Shown piece by piece: positions 41,279 to 50,960 of a stretch of DNA of 64,000 bases. Numbering within the stretch: the first letter of the stretch is position 1; every line of letters starts with the position of its first letter. The notes beneath the pieces are model-generated. The model did not search any database. It saw nothing but the letters and a program-made list of their open reading frames with translations, and had not been told where the DNA came from. Origin of the DNA: Syntrophobacteraceae bacterium (GTDB lineage: Bacteria > Desulfobacterota > Syntrophobacteria > Syntrophobacterales > Syntrophobacteraceae); the NCBI GenBank assembly GCA_003566995.1, contig PXBG01000074.1, forward strand, positions 1 through 64,000. The letters run 5' to 3'. A program made the position numbers and the translations under genes.

Positions 41279-42313
41279 TCAAATCACCATTTCGTCCATG
41301 TTGCCGAGCGGTTTGAAGATTTCGAACAGAGAATCGATTTGCCGGCAAAGCTGGTGGAACTGCTCGGGATAGAGGGATTGAGCCCCATCGCTCATGGCCG
41401 CATCGGGCTCGTGGTGAACCTCAACCATGAGACCGTGACAGCCGACGGCCACCGCCGCGCGGCTCAAAGGGATGACCTGGTTTCTGCGCCCCGCTGCATG
41501 GCTGGGATCCACGATGATGGGCAGATGACTTTCCGTGCGCACCACGGGAATGGCGGACAGGTCCAAAGTGTTCCGGCTGTGGTGGGAGAAAGTTCGAACG
41601 CCCCTCTCGCAGAGGACCACCTGCGAATTTCCCCCTTCCATGATGTATTCGGCGGCCATGAGCCATTCTTCGATGGTGGCCGATAGACCGCGCTTGAGCA
41701 GTATGGGCTTGCGCGAACGTCCCGCACGGCGCAGGAGGGTGAAGTTCTGCATGTTTCTCGTGCCGATCTGGATCATGTCCGCGTATTGCTCGATCAGTTC
41801 GAAAACCTCATGGTCCATGGCTTCGGTCACGATGGGCATGCCCGTTTCCTCGCGCACCCGGGCCATGATCTTGAGCCCCTCTTCCCCCAGCCCCTGAAAA
41901 GAATAGGGAGAAGTTCTGGGTTTGAAGGCGCCGCCGCGAAACAGTCTTGCCCCTGCAGCCTTCACATGGCGGGCAATGGTGAGAGCCTGGTCTTCGCTTT
42001 CAATGGCACAGGGCCCCGCAATCACGGATAGGTGGCCATTGCCGATGGGGACACCTCCCACGCTGACGATGGAGTCCTCGGGCTGCAGTTCCCTGCTCAC
42101 CAGCTTATAAGGATGGGTGACACGGATGACTTCCTTCACACCGGGCATCCCCACGAGGGGCGAGCTGTCCACGGCCCCCTCATTGTAAAGAACACAGATG
42201 GCCACCCTCTGCCCTCCCGGCATGGGCCGCGCCGCGTGGCCCCTGGATTCAATGACGGCCACCACGGCATCGATCTGTTCCTGCGTGGCCTGCTGATCCA
42301 TGACGACTAACAT
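41279..42313 (-). CDS. aroF: 3-deoxy-7-phosphoheptulonate synthase (AroF/type I beta DAHP synthase)
   Basis: A 344-residue protein with an N-terminal ferredoxin-like regulatory domain ([18 protein letters not shown]) and a DAHP synthase barrel that condenses PEP and erythrose 4-phosphate. [74 protein letters not shown] and [10 protein letters not shown] are characteristic. It is the first gene of the trp operon, behind a Trp-codon leader and two terminators, so its expression tracks Trp-tRNA charging. ATG 42313 has GGGAGA upstream. It likely supplies DAHP specifically for tryptophan. Confidence 0.96.
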   Translation of the reverse strand: MLVVMDQQATQEQIDAVVAVIESRGHAARPMPGGQRVAICVLYNEGAVDSSPLVGMPGVKEVIRVTHPYKLVSRELQPEDSIVSVGGVPIGNGHLSVIAGPCAIESEDQALTIARHVKAAGARLFRGGAFKPRTSPYSFQGLGEEGLKIMARVREETGMPIVTEAMDHEVFELIEQYADMIQIGTRNMQNFTLLRRAGRSRKPILLKRGLSATIEEWLMAAEYIMEGGNSQVVLCERGVRTFSHHSRNTLDLSAIPVVRTESHLPIIVDPSHAAGRRNQVIPLSRAAVAVGCHGLMVEVHHEPDAAMSDGAQSLYPEQFHQLCRQIDSLFEIFKPLGNMDEMVI

Positions 42314-42388
42314 GTTTGTCTCCCTGCTGTTTTGAGTTTTTTCTGATCACCTGATCCGCATGGCCGCACTCAGCGGTGAACGGCACAA

Positions 42389-42433
42389 CCAAAAAAGGGG
42401 CTGCAGGAAAATCCCACAGCCCCTTGGTTTGAA
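42389..42433 (-). terminator. second terminator hairpin in the trp leader
   Basis: On the minus strand CCAAGGGGCTG and CAGCCCCTTTTTTGG pair around a short loop, followed by a T6 run. It lies 56 bases downstream of a first, stronger hairpin, close to the aroF start. Either hairpin or both may serve as the attenuator. Confidence 0.75.
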
Positions 42434-42436
42434 ACC

Positions 42437-42478
42437 AAAAAAAGGACCGTGGGCCGGTGTGGCCCACGGTCCTTTTTT
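42437..42478 (-). terminator. trp attenuator terminator hairpin
   Basis: AAAAGGACCGTGGGCC and GGCCCACGGTCCTTTTT form a long perfect stem with a five-base loop. On the minus strand it ends in seven T. It follows the leader peptide by about 30 bases, where the attenuation terminator is expected. GGTTCT of the leader can pair with AGGACC as a possible competing stem. Confidence 0.8.
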
Positions 42479-42506
42479 CCAACTCTTATGAATCTTTTAA
42501 GCCGAG

Positions 42507-42590
42507 CTAGAACCCAGTGGCACACCTTCCCTTCGGGGTGTTGCACCACCAGCACCAGCAAGAGCTTTTCATGATGTGTTCAAAAGTCAT
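42507..42590 (-). CDS. trpL: trp operon leader peptide
   Basis: A 27-residue leader read on the minus strand: MTFEHIMKSSCWCWWCNTPK followed by a short tail ending GRCATGF and TAG. Trp codons occur at residues 12, 14 and 15 (TGG TGC TGG TGG), and three of the residues around them are Cys. A stem can form between GTGG..ACACC and GGTGT..CCAC across the Trp codons and the region after them (the 1:2 hairpin), and two terminators follow. A weak site (GGGAAAG) precedes ATG 42590, while ATG 42572 is the shorter alternative. The gene controls aroF and the trp genes by ribosome stalling when Trp-tRNA is scarce. Confidence 0.85.
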   Translation of the reverse strand: MTFEHIMKSSCWCWWCNTPKGRCATGF

Positions 42591-42630
42591 CTTCATTCTT
42601 TCCCGTCTGCATGAGATTCGATTTTCATGC

Positions 42631-42659
42631 TTCATAACCCCATGCTTTGTGGATGTCAA
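42631..42659 (-). promoter_or_regulatory. predicted promoter of the trp operon
   Basis: On the minus strand TTGACA (complement of 42654-42659) and TATGAA (complement of 42631-42636) are separated by exactly 17 bases, about 40 bases before the leader peptide. The -35 is a perfect consensus. No obvious TrpR-type operator was seen, so attenuation may be the main control. Confidence 0.6.
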
Positions 42660-42851
42660 CTGAATTTTTCAATACCCCCGCCAGGAAATCATGAAAAAAG
42701 TTTCCTCGATTTTTTTATTGCCTGTTCCTGAACAATAGTGTTACAAGTTCCTGATTTTCTCAAACCGCACACTCTCTTGAACCTTTTGGTGCCCGCATGG
42801 TGCGGGTCAGTTTGGAGAGGGTGGAGGCTCAACCAGAAGGGAGAAGGCACA

Positions 42852-43679
42852 ATGGCAGTGGTCGGAATGAAACAGTTGTTGGAAGCGGGGGTTCACTTTG
42901 GTCACCAGACGCGCCGATGGAACCCCAAAATGAAACCCTACATTTTCGGCGCTCGCAACGGCATCTATATCATCGATCTTCAAAAAACGGTCAGGCTTTT
43001 TCACTCCGCATACCGTTTCCTGAAGGACACGACCGGGGAAGGTGAAAGCGTCCTCTTTGTGGGCACCAAGCAGCAGGCCCGGGACACCATTCAGCAGGAA
43101 GCCCGAAGGGCCGGAATGTTTTTCATCAATCACCGCTGGCTGGGCGGCATGCTGACCAACTTCAAGACCATCAAGCAAAGAATCGATCGCCTCAAAGAAC
43201 TGGACGCCATGGTCGAAGACGGCAGCATCAATCGATTTCCCAAGATAGAAATCATCAAGCTTCAGCGGGAAAGGGAGAAACTGGAAAAAAACCTGGGCGG
43301 CATCAAGGAAATGACCCGTCCTCCGGGAGCCCTCTTCGTCATCGACACTCAAAGGGAAGACATCGCCGTCGCCGAAGCAAACCGGCTGCGCATTCCTGTG
43401 GTGGCCGTGGTGGACACCAACTGTGATCCGGATGTGGTGGACCACATCATTCCGGGCAATGACGATGCCATCAGATCCATCAGCCTCATCACATCAAAAG
43501 TTGCCGACGCCTGCCTTGAGGGCAAACAGCAGTACACTGAAAAAATGCATGCGGAAAAGGACAAGGAAGGTGAGCCTCTCGAGGAGGTCCCCGCCGGCCA
43601 GCTTCTCAGGGAGGAAAAGGCCGGTCCCGAAGTGGAGATTGTCAATCCCTCTGAAGAGCGGGAAGCGGAGCAGGAATAA
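42852..43679 (+). CDS. rpsB: 30S ribosomal protein S2
   Basis: A 275-residue ribosomal protein of the small subunit. [41 protein letters not shown] is the nearly invariant start, followed by [43 protein letters not shown] and a C-terminal [11 protein letters not shown] charged tail of about 40 residues follows. ATG 42852 has an AAGGGAGAAGG site. The longer open frame upstream is not coding. It begins the rpsB-tsf-pyrH-frr cluster and is followed by a partial terminator. Confidence 0.98.
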   Translation: MAVVGMKQLLEAGVHFGHQTRRWNPKMKPYIFGARNGIYIIDLQKTVRLFHSAYRFLKDTTGEGESVLFVGTKQQARDTIQQEARRAGMFFINHRWLGGMLTNFKTIKQRIDRLKELDAMVEDGSINRFPKIEIIKLQREREKLEKNLGGIKEMTRPPGALFVIDTQREDIAVAEANRLRIPVVAVVDTNCDPDVVDHIIPGNDDAIRSISLITSKVADACLEGKQQYTEKMHAEKDKEGEPLEEVPAGQLLREEKAGPEVEIVNPSEEREAEQE

Positions 43680-43699
43680 TACGCTCCTCAGTCATGAAG

Positions 43700-43739
43700 A
43701 AAGGGCCGGGATCTTTCAGATCCAGCCCTTTCCCTTTTT
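43700..43739 (+). terminator. partial terminator between rpsB and tsf
   Basis: AAGGGCCGGGATC and GATCCAGCCCTTT pair around TTTCA, followed by a T5 run (43735-43739). It sits 20 bases after rpsB and about 100 bases before tsf, a common place to lower tsf transcription relative to rpsB. Confidence 0.75.
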
Positions 43740-43841
43740 GGGCACCGTTGCCCGGCGTGGCAATAACTTTAAAAAAACCCGAAGCAGTTTCACACCGTTC
43801 ATCTTCACCTTGATATCAGTAGAATCAGAAGGAGGGTGCTT

Positions 43842-44438
43842 TTGGAAATCACAGCTGCCATGGTCAAAGAATTGAGAGAGAAAACCAACGTCGGAATGAT
43901 GGACTGCAAGAAAGCTCTCCATGAAACGGAAGGGAACATGGAGAAGGCGGTCGATCTTCTGCGTCAGAGAGGCCTTGCCAAAGCGGCCAAGCGTGCTGGC
44001 CGGGAAGCCACCGAGGGCATGGTTCATGCCTACATCCATGCGGGAGGACGCATCGGTGTCCTGGTGGAAGTGAACTGCGAGACGGATTTTGCTGCCAAGA
44101 GCGAAGACTTCAGCGAGTTTGTCAAAAACGTGGCCCTGCACATTGCGGCCTGCAATCCCCTGGCGGTGACACCGGAGGATCTGCCCCAGGACGTGGTGGA
44201 ACGGGAAAGGGCCATATTCATGGCTCAGGCCAGGGAGTCAGGCAAGCCCGAAAACATTGTGGAAAAAATGGTCGAGGGCAAGTTGCGAAAGTTCTACGAG
44301 GAGTCAGCTCTCCTGCACCAGGCTTTCGTCAAGGACCCGGAAAAAACCATTCAGGACTGCCTCAACGAACTGACGGCGAGCATCGGTGAAAAGATCATCA
44401 TTCGGCGTTTCGTCCGTTATCAGCTGGGAGGGGAATGA
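43842..44438 (+). CDS. tsf: translation elongation factor Ts (short form)
   Basis: A 198-residue GDP-exchange factor for EF-Tu. EITAAMVKELREKTNVGMMDCKKAL is the canonical N-terminal UBA-like domain, followed by KAVDLLRQRGLAKAAKRAGR with the contact motif, and NCETDFAAKSEDF. The protein lacks the second half of the core found in the 280-residue E. coli form, like cyanobacterial and Thermus EF-Ts. The start is TTG 43842, because GGAGG lies six bases upstream and the residues begin at the conserved Glu-Ile-Thr. GTG 43836 is the alternative. Confidence 0.95.
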   Translation: MEITAAMVKELREKTNVGMMDCKKALHETEGNMEKAVDLLRQRGLAKAAKRAGREATEGMVHAYIHAGGRIGVLVEVNCETDFAAKSEDFSEFVKNVALHIAACNPLAVTPEDLPQDVVERERAIFMAQARESGKPENIVEKMVEGKLRKFYEESALLHQAFVKDPEKTIQDCLNELTASIGEKIIIRRFVRYQLGGE

Positions 44439-44616
44439 TCCCCGGGCTGCCTTTTTCATGTGGATGGCAGTTTCCGGGAAACCGGCCGTTTTCTGCACAC
44501 AGCCCTTACGCACGCCGTAAAACAGCACGCCGCCGGGTGCTTCTCAGGAGGACCAGGCGGCGCGTGTGAGGGAGCCTCACCATAAAACTCCTCTCGCGGA
44601 AAGCATGGTGGCACCG

Positions 44617-45348
44617 ATGGAAAAACCTCTCTATGGAAGGATTCTCTTAAAACTGAGTGGCGAAGCCCTGATGGGCAAGGACCTCTACGGCATCGACCCC
44701 GGTGTCCTCGCGGAGATCGCTCAGGAGGTGGCAGACGTTCACAGGCTGGGCGTCGAGATTGCCATGGTCATCGGAGGCGGCAACATCTTTCGGGGTGTGC
44801 TGGGCGCATCCCAGGGAATGGACCGTTCAACGGCCGACTACATGGGCATGCTCGCCACCGTGATGAACGCCCTGGCCTTGCAGCAAGCCCTCGAAAAGCA
44901 TGGAATTCCCACCCGGGTTCAGGCGGCCATCGACATGAAGGAGGTGGCGGAACCCTATATTCGCCGCCGCGCCATCAGGCATCTGGAAAAGGGACGAGTG
45001 GTGATCTTTGCGGCGGGCACGGGTCTGCCTTTTTTCACAACGGACACCACCGCAGCCCTGCGAGCCGTAGAGATTGGAGCTGGAGTGCTTCTGAAGGCCA
45101 CAAAGGTCGATGGCATCTACGCTTCCGACCCGGAAAAAGACCCCGCTGCCAGGAAATTTGATCGGATCAGCTACCTGGAGGTGCTTCAGAAGGATTTGAA
45201 GGTCATGGACGCCACGGCCATTTCCTTGGCCAAAGATCAGGACATGCGCGTCATCGTCTTCAATTTGAGGAAACAGGGCAATATCAGGAAAGCAGTTTTG
45301 GGACAACCTATTGGAACAGTGGTGGAGGGATTGGGCGATGTTGAATGA
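44617..45348 (+). CDS. pyrH: UMP kinase
   Basis: A 243-residue hexameric amino-acid-kinase-fold enzyme that phosphorylates UMP to [26 protein letters not shown] is the N-terminal ATP-binding glycine/Lys motif. [67 protein letters not shown] and [13 protein letters not shown] follow in order. ATG 44617 (MEKPLYGR) is chosen. ATG 44605 and the GTG at 44566 would add up to 17 residues, and the signals are similar, so the start is uncertain. It lies between tsf and frr and overlaps frr by 11 bases. Confidence 0.95.
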   Translation: MEKPLYGRILLKLSGEALMGKDLYGIDPGVLAEIAQEVADVHRLGVEIAMVIGGGNIFRGVLGASQGMDRSTADYMGMLATVMNALALQQALEKHGIPTRVQAAIDMKEVAEPYIRRRAIRHLEKGRVVIFAAGTGLPFFTTDTTAALRAVEIGAGVLLKATKVDGIYASDPEKDPAARKFDRISYLEVLQKDLKVMDATAISLAKDQDMRVIVFNLRKQGNIRKAVLGQPIGTVVEGLGDVE

Positions 45349-45895
45349 TATTTACGCAGACACTCGGGAGCGCATGGGAAAAGCAGTGGAGAACCTGGAA
45401 AACGAGTACAAAAGGCTCCGTACAGGCCGAGCATCTGTTTCCCTGGTGGAAGGCATCAAAATGGATTACTACGGAGCCCCGACTCCCCTGAACCAACTGG
45501 CCACGCTGACCATTCCGGAACCTCGAACCATCATGATCCAGCCCTGGGACACCAGCATCATCGGCGAAGTGGAAAAGGCCATCCTCAAATCTGAACTGGG
45601 CCTCACCCCAATGAACGACGGCAAGCTCATCCGCATCAATGTGCCGCCCCTGACGGAGGAACGGCGCAAAGACCTGGTGAAGCTCATCAAGAAGAAAGCG
45701 GAAGAAACCAAGGTCGCCATTCGGAACATTCGCCGAGACAGCAACGAAACCCTCAAAGAACTGAAAAAAGAAAAAGAGATTTCCGAAGATCAGCAGGTGA
45801 AGGCCCAGGAGGAAACGCAAAAGATCACGGATGACTTCATCAAAAAAGTGGACTCTGTTCTGGCCGTGAAAGAAAAAGAGATTCTGGAAGTATAG
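45338..45895 (+). CDS. frr: ribosome recycling factor
   Basis: A 185-residue two-domain protein that splits post-termination ribosomes with [50 protein letters not shown] matches the family. The coiled-coil arm ([33 protein letters not shown]) is typical. ATG 45338 with GGAGG seven bases upstream is used. The gene overlaps pyrH by 11 bases and ends three bases before uppS. Confidence 0.97.
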   Translation: MLNDIYADTRERMGKAVENLENEYKRLRTGRASVSLVEGIKMDYYGAPTPLNQLATLTIPEPRTIMIQPWDTSIIGEVEKAILKSELGLTPMNDGKLIRINVPPLTEERRKDLVKLIKKKAEETKVAIRNIRRDSNETLKELKKEKEISEDQQVKAQEETQKITDDFIKKVDSVLAVKEKEILEV

Positions 45896-45897
45896 GA

Positions 45898-46644
45898 ATG
45901 CAGTCACTGGATCCGCACAAAATGCCGAGGCACATTGCCATCATCATGGATGGCAACGGTCGCTGGGCCCGGGCCCGCATGCGCAACCGCATATTCGGTC
46001 ACGAGGAGGGAGCGAACTCCGTCAAAGAAGTGGCCAAATGTTGCCTCACAATGGGCATTTCTCATTTGACGCTCTATTCATTCTCCAAGGAAAACTGGCA
46101 GCGTCCCAAATCAGAAGTCAACGCCCTCTGGAATCTTCTGAATCGCTTTCTCCAGTCGGAACTGAACGAACTGATGGAAAAAGAAATTCGCGTGATTCAC
46201 CTGGGGGACCGGGAAGCCATCCCCTCCTATGTCATGAAGCGCCTGGATGAAACCATTGCCACCACCGCTCTCAATCAAAAGCTTCACCTGGGGCTTGCCC
46301 TGAACTATGGGGGAAGGCAGGAAATCGTGAGGGCAGCTTCTCTATTTGCCCGGGACGTGCAGGAGGGCAAAATGCAACCCGCCGATCTGACGCAGGAGAC
46401 ATTCTCCCGATACCTCTTCGCCCCTGAGTTTCCCGATCCCGATCTGGTCATCAGAACCGGCGGAGAATATCGAATCAGCAATTTCCTCCTGTGGCAGGTG
46501 GCTTATGCGGAGATTTACACCACCGCTGTTTTATGGCCTGATTTCAGAGAGTCCCAACTGGAAGAGGCGCTGCTGGACTACCAGAGGAGGGAGAGAAGAT
46601 TCGGCAAAACCAGTGCTCAGGTGCAGGGCCTCATGGCGGAATAA
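45898..46644 (+). CDS. uppS: isoprenyl transferase (undecaprenyl diphosphate synthase)
   Basis: A 248-residue cis-prenyltransferase that makes the C55 lipid carrier for peptidoglycan and envelope polymers from FPP and IPP. It shows IAIIMDGNGRWARARMRNR with the catalytic Asp, HLTLYSFSKENWQRPKSEV and the C-terminal DLVIRTGGEYRISNFLLWQ with the metal/diphosphate-binding residues. The start is two bases after frr ends, indicating coupled translation. It belongs with dxr and cdsA, which follow directly. Confidence 0.96.
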   Translation: MQSLDPHKMPRHIAIIMDGNGRWARARMRNRIFGHEEGANSVKEVAKCCLTMGISHLTLYSFSKENWQRPKSEVNALWNLLNRFLQSELNELMEKEIRVIHLGDREAIPSYVMKRLDETIATTALNQKLHLGLALNYGGRQEIVRAASLFARDVQEGKMQPADLTQETFSRYLFAPEFPDPDLVIRTGGEYRISNFLLWQVAYAEIYTTAVLWPDFRESQLEEALLDYQRRERRFGKTSAQVQGLMAE

Positions 46645-46714
46645 AGCCGCGCCGCATCACCCGGGCCACCCATCACTCCGGTTCACTCTCAACCGCCAAA
46701 GCACGGCAAGTGTC

Positions 46715-47566
46715 ATGAGGTCAGATGAAATGAAATGGAATTGGCGTCAATGGGATTCCCACCGGCAACGGCTGGTCACGGGGCTGGCCATGGCCGTCCC
46801 CCTGGCTTTTTTTCTTGGCTATGGTCCCATCTGGACCTGGGGCATTCTGGTGATGATCATTTCCCTGGTCGCCCTGTGGGAACTGGAAAGCCTTCTCTTC
46901 CAGGACTCACCGGCTTCGGCCATGCGCGCCCTTTACTTCCTCCCCGCCATTCTCATCCCTGCCTGCACTCTTTTCCTTGGAGCGCAGGGTCTCTTGTCCG
47001 CCTTTGCCTTGAGTCTTTTCTGCGGCTTCTCGGGAATCCTTTTCTCCTCAAACCAGGACAAACAGGCCATCCAGCGTTTGTCCCTTTCCACCCTGGCCTG
47101 GTTTTACATTCCCTTTCTCATGTCCCACATCCTTCTTCTGGCCCAGGAAGAGCATGGAAGAGAGTGGATGTTCTTCACTCTTCTGGTGGTCTTCGCCTGC
47201 GATGCCGGAGCCTACTACACGGGGCGCCGTTTCGGGCGCCACAAGCTCTACGAAAGAGTGAGCCCCAAAAAAACGGTGGAGGGAGCCGTTGGGGGGCTTT
47301 GCATGAGCGTTGCCGCAGGGGTCTTTTTTGTTTTGCTGTTTTTCCAGGACCTGTCCCTCTGGAAAGCCATGCTGCTCAGCGGCATCGTGAGTGTTGTGAG
47401 CCAAATGGGCGATCTCATGGAATCCATGATCAAACGTGTGAGCGAGAGGAAAGATTCCAGCACCCTGATTCCAGGACATGGAGGCATCCTTGACCGCCTC
47501 GACAGCCTGGTCTTCGCCTTTCCCGTCACCTGGTTCTTCCTCTCCTTCTGGATTCAGGGGATTTAG
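46715..47566 (+). CDS. cdsA: phosphatidate cytidylyltransferase
   Basis: A 283-residue membrane enzyme with about eight hydrophobic segments that makes CDP-diacylglycerol from phosphatidate and CTP. The C-terminal signature FGRHKLYERVSPKKTVEGAVGG and the later SQMGDLMESMIKRVSERKDSSTLIPGHGGILDRLDSL match the CDS motif. ATG 46715 is used. Its ribosome site is weak, and ATG 46730 would shorten the protein by five residues. It is 70 bases after uppS and 45 before dxr, in a lipid/isoprenoid cluster widespread in bacteria. Confidence 0.94.
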   Translation: MRSDEMKWNWRQWDSHRQRLVTGLAMAVPLAFFLGYGPIWTWGILVMIISLVALWELESLLFQDSPASAMRALYFLPAILIPACTLFLGAQGLLSAFALSLFCGFSGILFSSNQDKQAIQRLSLSTLAWFYIPFLMSHILLLAQEEHGREWMFFTLLVVFACDAGAYYTGRRFGRHKLYERVSPKKTVEGAVGGLCMSVAAGVFFVLLFFQDLSLWKAMLLSGIVSVVSQMGDLMESMIKRVSERKDSSTLIPGHGGILDRLDSLVFAFPVTWFFLSFWIQGI

Positions 47567-47611
47567 GGGAACGAGCGAATCCGTCCTCCATCAGGAGAGT
47601 ATTCAAAGAAG

Positions 47612-48787
47612 ATGGCAAAGAAAAAGTTGAGCATTCTGGGGAGCACCGGCTCCATCGGCGTGAGCACCCTGGACGTGGTGAGGCAGTTCCCCGACCAGTT
47701 TGAAGTGGTTGGCCTGGCTGCAGGCAACAACGTGTCCCTCCTCAAGGAACAAATCCTTGAATTCCAGCCCTCTGCCGTGTCTCTTCTCCATGAAGACCTG
47801 GCTGCCCGGTTGAAAGGTCTTTTGAAGGGCCAGGAAAACTGTCCCGAGATTCTGTTCGGCCCCTCCGGTTATGAGACAATCGCCCGCCTCCCTTCCGCGC
47901 AAATGGTCGTGTCCGCCATGGTGGGCGCTGCGGGCCTTCTTCCCACTCTGGCAGCCATAGAAGCGGGCAAGGACATCGCCCTCGCCAATAAGGAAACTCT
48001 CGTGGTGGCCGGCGAACTGGTCATGGAGGCTGCGGGAAAGCACGCCGTGGAAATCCTCCCCGTAGACAGCGAACACAGCGCCATTTTTCAGTCACTGCAG
48101 GGCAACCAGCAGGAAAACATCCGGCGCATCCTTCTCACCGCTTCCGGCGGCCCTTTTTTCACCAAAACGGAAGGGGAACTGACGGCGGTCACCCCTGAAG
48201 CCGCACTGTGCCACCCCAACTGGTCCATGGGGCGAAAGATCACCATCGATTCGGCCACGCTCATGAACAAGGGCCTGGAAGTCATCGAAGCGCACTGGCT
48301 TTTCGGTGTTCCTGTGGACATGATCGCCGTGCACATTCACCCGGAGAGCATCATCCACTCCATGGTGGAATATATTGACGGGTCGGTGATTGCCCAGCTC
48401 GGCATACCCGACATGAAGATTCCCATAGCCTATGCCCTTGCCTTTCCCCACCGGCTGCCCGTCAAGGGCCCGGCGCTGGACCTGTTTCACTTGGGCAAAC
48501 TCTCCTTTTTCCCCCCCGACATGGACAAGTTTCCATGCCTCAGGCTCGCCTATGAAGCCTGCCGCAGTGGCAGCACCCTGCCCTGCGTGCTCAACGCAGC
48601 CAACGAGGTGGCTGTCCAGGCCTTTTTGGACTGCCGCATCGGTTTCACGGGAATCCCGCGAATCATCGAAACCATCATGTCCGCGCACACTCCTCCCCCC
48701 AGGGCCACTTTGGAATCGCTCCTCACAGCTGACCGCTGGGCAAGGCAGGAATCGGAAGTTCTCGTTCAAAAGCTGTCAGAGCCCTGA
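47612..48787 (+). CDS. dxr: 1-deoxy-D-xylulose 5-phosphate reductoisomerase
   Basis: A 391-residue NADPH enzyme that makes MEP, the second step of the non-mevalonate isoprenoid pathway. [19 protein letters not shown] is the nucleotide-binding motif. [68 protein letters not shown] and [20 protein letters not shown] are family-specific metal and substrate motifs. The AGGAG site is well placed. It supplies IPP/DMAPP with IspH encoded at 57009. Confidence 0.97.
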   Translation: MAKKKLSILGSTGSIGVSTLDVVRQFPDQFEVVGLAAGNNVSLLKEQILEFQPSAVSLLHEDLAARLKGLLKGQENCPEILFGPSGYETIARLPSAQMVVSAMVGAAGLLPTLAAIEAGKDIALANKETLVVAGELVMEAAGKHAVEILPVDSEHSAIFQSLQGNQQENIRRILLTASGGPFFTKTEGELTAVTPEAALCHPNWSMGRKITIDSATLMNKGLEVIEAHWLFGVPVDMIAVHIHPESIIHSMVEYIDGSVIAQLGIPDMKIPIAYALAFPHRLPVKGPALDLFHLGKLSFFPPDMDKFPCLRLAYEACRSGSTLPCVLNAANEVAVQAFLDCRIGFTGIPRIIETIMSAHTPPPRATLESLLTADRWARQESEVLVQKLSEP

Positions 48788-48967
48788 ACGGCTGTAAGGG
48801 ATGATTTGATTTCCCTTAAAATTCCCTTCTGATAGAATGCATGAGGATATGAATTTTGCGTGGTGTTTGCCAATGGAAGTGAAATTCATTAAATTGTTTA
48901 AGACCCAAAGAAAAGGTCTCCATGGAAAAACTTCAAAGGCTTTCACCCAAACATTGAGGATATCAGC

Positions 48968-50047
48968 TTGATCACGACCATCGTTTCCACCATCGTCGTT
49001 CTTGGAGTTCTCATTTTCATCCATGAGCTGGGACACTTCCTCGTGGCCAAGTGGTCCGGGGTCACGGTCCTTCGCTTCTCCCTGGGATTTGGCCCAAAGC
49101 TCATCACCTTCCAGAAAGGTGAGACGGAATATTGCCTCTCCGCCATTCCCCTGGGCGGCTATGTGAAAATGCTCGGAGAAGAAGTGGGCGAAGAGGTCAC
49201 CCAGGAACAAAAAGCGCGCAGCTTTGCCTCTCAACCGGTCTCCAAACGGATGGGCATTGTGCTGGCCGGCCCCATGTCCAATTTCCTCCTGGCCATCGCC
49301 ATCTTTGCCATGATCTTCGCCTTCGCAGGAATTCCCCAGCCCATCCCGGAAATCGGCTCCGTGGCTGAAAGCTCCCCGGCTCAGAAAGCGGGCCTCAAGG
49401 AGGGAGACCAGGTCCTGTCCATCAATGACCGCAATGTTTCCACATGGGAAGAGCTTTCACGCTACATCGAAGAACACGGGGAAAATACCCTTTCCGTGGT
49501 CGTCTCCAGAAATGACGAGGTGGTGAGGGTCAATGTGACCCCGCAGATATCTGAAACCACGAACATTTTCGGAGAGACGGTGAGCAGGCCCATCATGGGG
49601 GTCACCGCGTCGGGAAAAGTGGAGATCAAGGAGATTTCATTTGTCTCGGCCATGCACCACAGCCTTGTGCAGACATGGAACCTGAGCAAGCTCTTTCTCC
49701 TCACGGTGGGCAAAATGATTGAAGGGGTGATTTCCCCCCAAAACCTGGGCGGCCCCATTCTCATCGCCCAGATGGCCGGTCAGCAGGCCCAGGAGGGGCT
49801 CATCAACCTGATCTACTTCACCGCTCTCATCAGCGTCAACCTGGCGGTGCTCAATCTTCTGCCCATTCCCATGCTGGATGGAGGCCACCTCGTTTTCTTC
49901 GGCATCGAAGCGGTGCGGGGGAAACCCCTCAGCATGAGGACCATAGAACTGCTGCACAGGATTGGCCTGTTCCTGCTCCTCATGCTCATGGTCTTTGTCT
50001 TTTACAATGACATCATGCGGCTGCTGACGGGGGGCGGCCTTCCTTAA
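48968..50047 (+). CDS. rseP: RIP metalloprotease RseP (site-2 protease)
   Basis: A 359-residue intramembrane zinc protease. The first helix carries HELGH (IFIHELGHFLVAK), with FGPKLITF behind it. One PDZ domain is visible near residues 115-200 (AESSPAQKAGLKEGDQVLSIN). A late helix has NLLPIPMLDGGH, which provides the third metal ligand. E. coli RseP has two PDZ domains, and here only one is obvious. It cleaves anti-sigma factors or leftover signal peptides. The start is TTG 48968, with GAGG eight bases upstream. It follows dxr by 180 bases and is followed by tsaB. Confidence 0.95.
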   Translation: MITTIVSTIVVLGVLIFIHELGHFLVAKWSGVTVLRFSLGFGPKLITFQKGETEYCLSAIPLGGYVKMLGEEVGEEVTQEQKARSFASQPVSKRMGIVLAGPMSNFLLAIAIFAMIFAFAGIPQPIPEIGSVAESSPAQKAGLKEGDQVLSINDRNVSTWEELSRYIEEHGENTLSVVVSRNDEVVRVNVTPQISETTNIFGETVSRPIMGVTASGKVEIKEISFVSAMHHSLVQTWNLSKLFLLTVGKMIEGVISPQNLGGPILIAQMAGQQAQEGLINLIYFTALISVNLAVLNLLPIPMLDGGHLVFFGIEAVRGKPLSMRTIELLHRIGLFLLLMLMVFVFYNDIMRLLTGGGLP

Positions 50048-50080
50048 CTGCCGAGAACACTTCACGCTGAATGGGCAAAC

Positions 50081-50806
50081 ATGAAAATTTTAGCTGCAGA
50101 CACTTCCACAGCGAGCGGAAGTGTCTGCCTCCTGGATGGAGCCAGAGTCAGGGCCGAGTGGACCGTCCGGTCGGAAATCACTCACAACCGGCTTCTCCTC
50201 AAAACCATCGACCGCATTCTGCGGGAAGCGGGATGGAGTCTCAAGGAAGTGGACGGCCTGGCGGTCACCACGGGGCCCGGAAGCTTCACGGGCCTGCGCA
50301 TTGGTCTCACAACCATGAAGACCCTGGCCTGGTCCCTGGAAAAACCCTTCGCGGGCGTTTCCTCACTGGATGCCCTGGCCTCTCAGCTGCCCTTCGCCCG
50401 GCATCCCGTCTGCAGCATGCTCGATGCAAGAAAAAAAGAGGTTTTTCTCGGGTTTTACCGGAGCGACGGCCGGGGGAACCTCATCCGTGAAGGCAATCCG
50501 CGGGTGATGAAACCCGAGCAGGTCATTCCATGCATTGAGGAGCCCACCATTTTTTGTGGCGATGGATGGATCGCTCATGAAAGTTTTTTCCGTGAGAACC
50601 TGGGTTTCAAAGCTCTGGCGGCATCTTCCTCTCACCACACTCTGCGGGCTGCCTTTGCGGCCCATCTGGCTCAAAAAAGGTTCCTTGCAGGAGACTTGGA
50701 TGACCCCATGACGTCCGTGCCCGTCTATGTTCGCCCTTCTGAAGCAGAACTCAATTATCCTCACCTCTCTTCACACCTGGCTCAACAGATGCCCCATAAA
50801 AGCTGA
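50081..50806 (+). CDS. tsaB: tRNA threonylcarbamoyladenosine biosynthesis protein TsaB
   Basis: A 241-residue ASKHA-fold partner of TsaD in the t6A modification of ANN-decoding tRNAs. ILAADTSTASGSVCLLDG is the N-terminal phosphate loop, and VTTGPGSFTGLRIGLTTMKTLAW is the family signature, with KKEVFLGFYRSDG later on. It is 33 bases after rseP. Length is ordinary. The C-terminal ten or so residues overlap a frame that is open into the next gene, but that frame is not coding at that point. Confidence 0.94.
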   Translation: MKILAADTSTASGSVCLLDGARVRAEWTVRSEITHNRLLLKTIDRILREAGWSLKEVDGLAVTTGPGSFTGLRIGLTTMKTLAWSLEKPFAGVSSLDALASQLPFARHPVCSMLDARKKEVFLGFYRSDGRGNLIREGNPRVMKPEQVIPCIEEPTIFCGDGWIAHESFFRENLGFKALAASSSHHTLRAAFAAHLAQKRFLAGDLDDPMTSVPVYVRPSEAELNYPHLSSHLAQQMPHKS

Positions 50807-50960
50807 GCCGTGCGGCTTTCACGGGTTCCATTCCAACGCGGCCCGGCGTCGGTTCACACCGGAACCTTTCGATCCCGGCATAAACAGACTTCGTGCTTTG
50901 AGGAAAACCAAGGTGCAACCCACAAAAAACTTTGCTTCAACTGAAAAATGCCAGCGTGTG

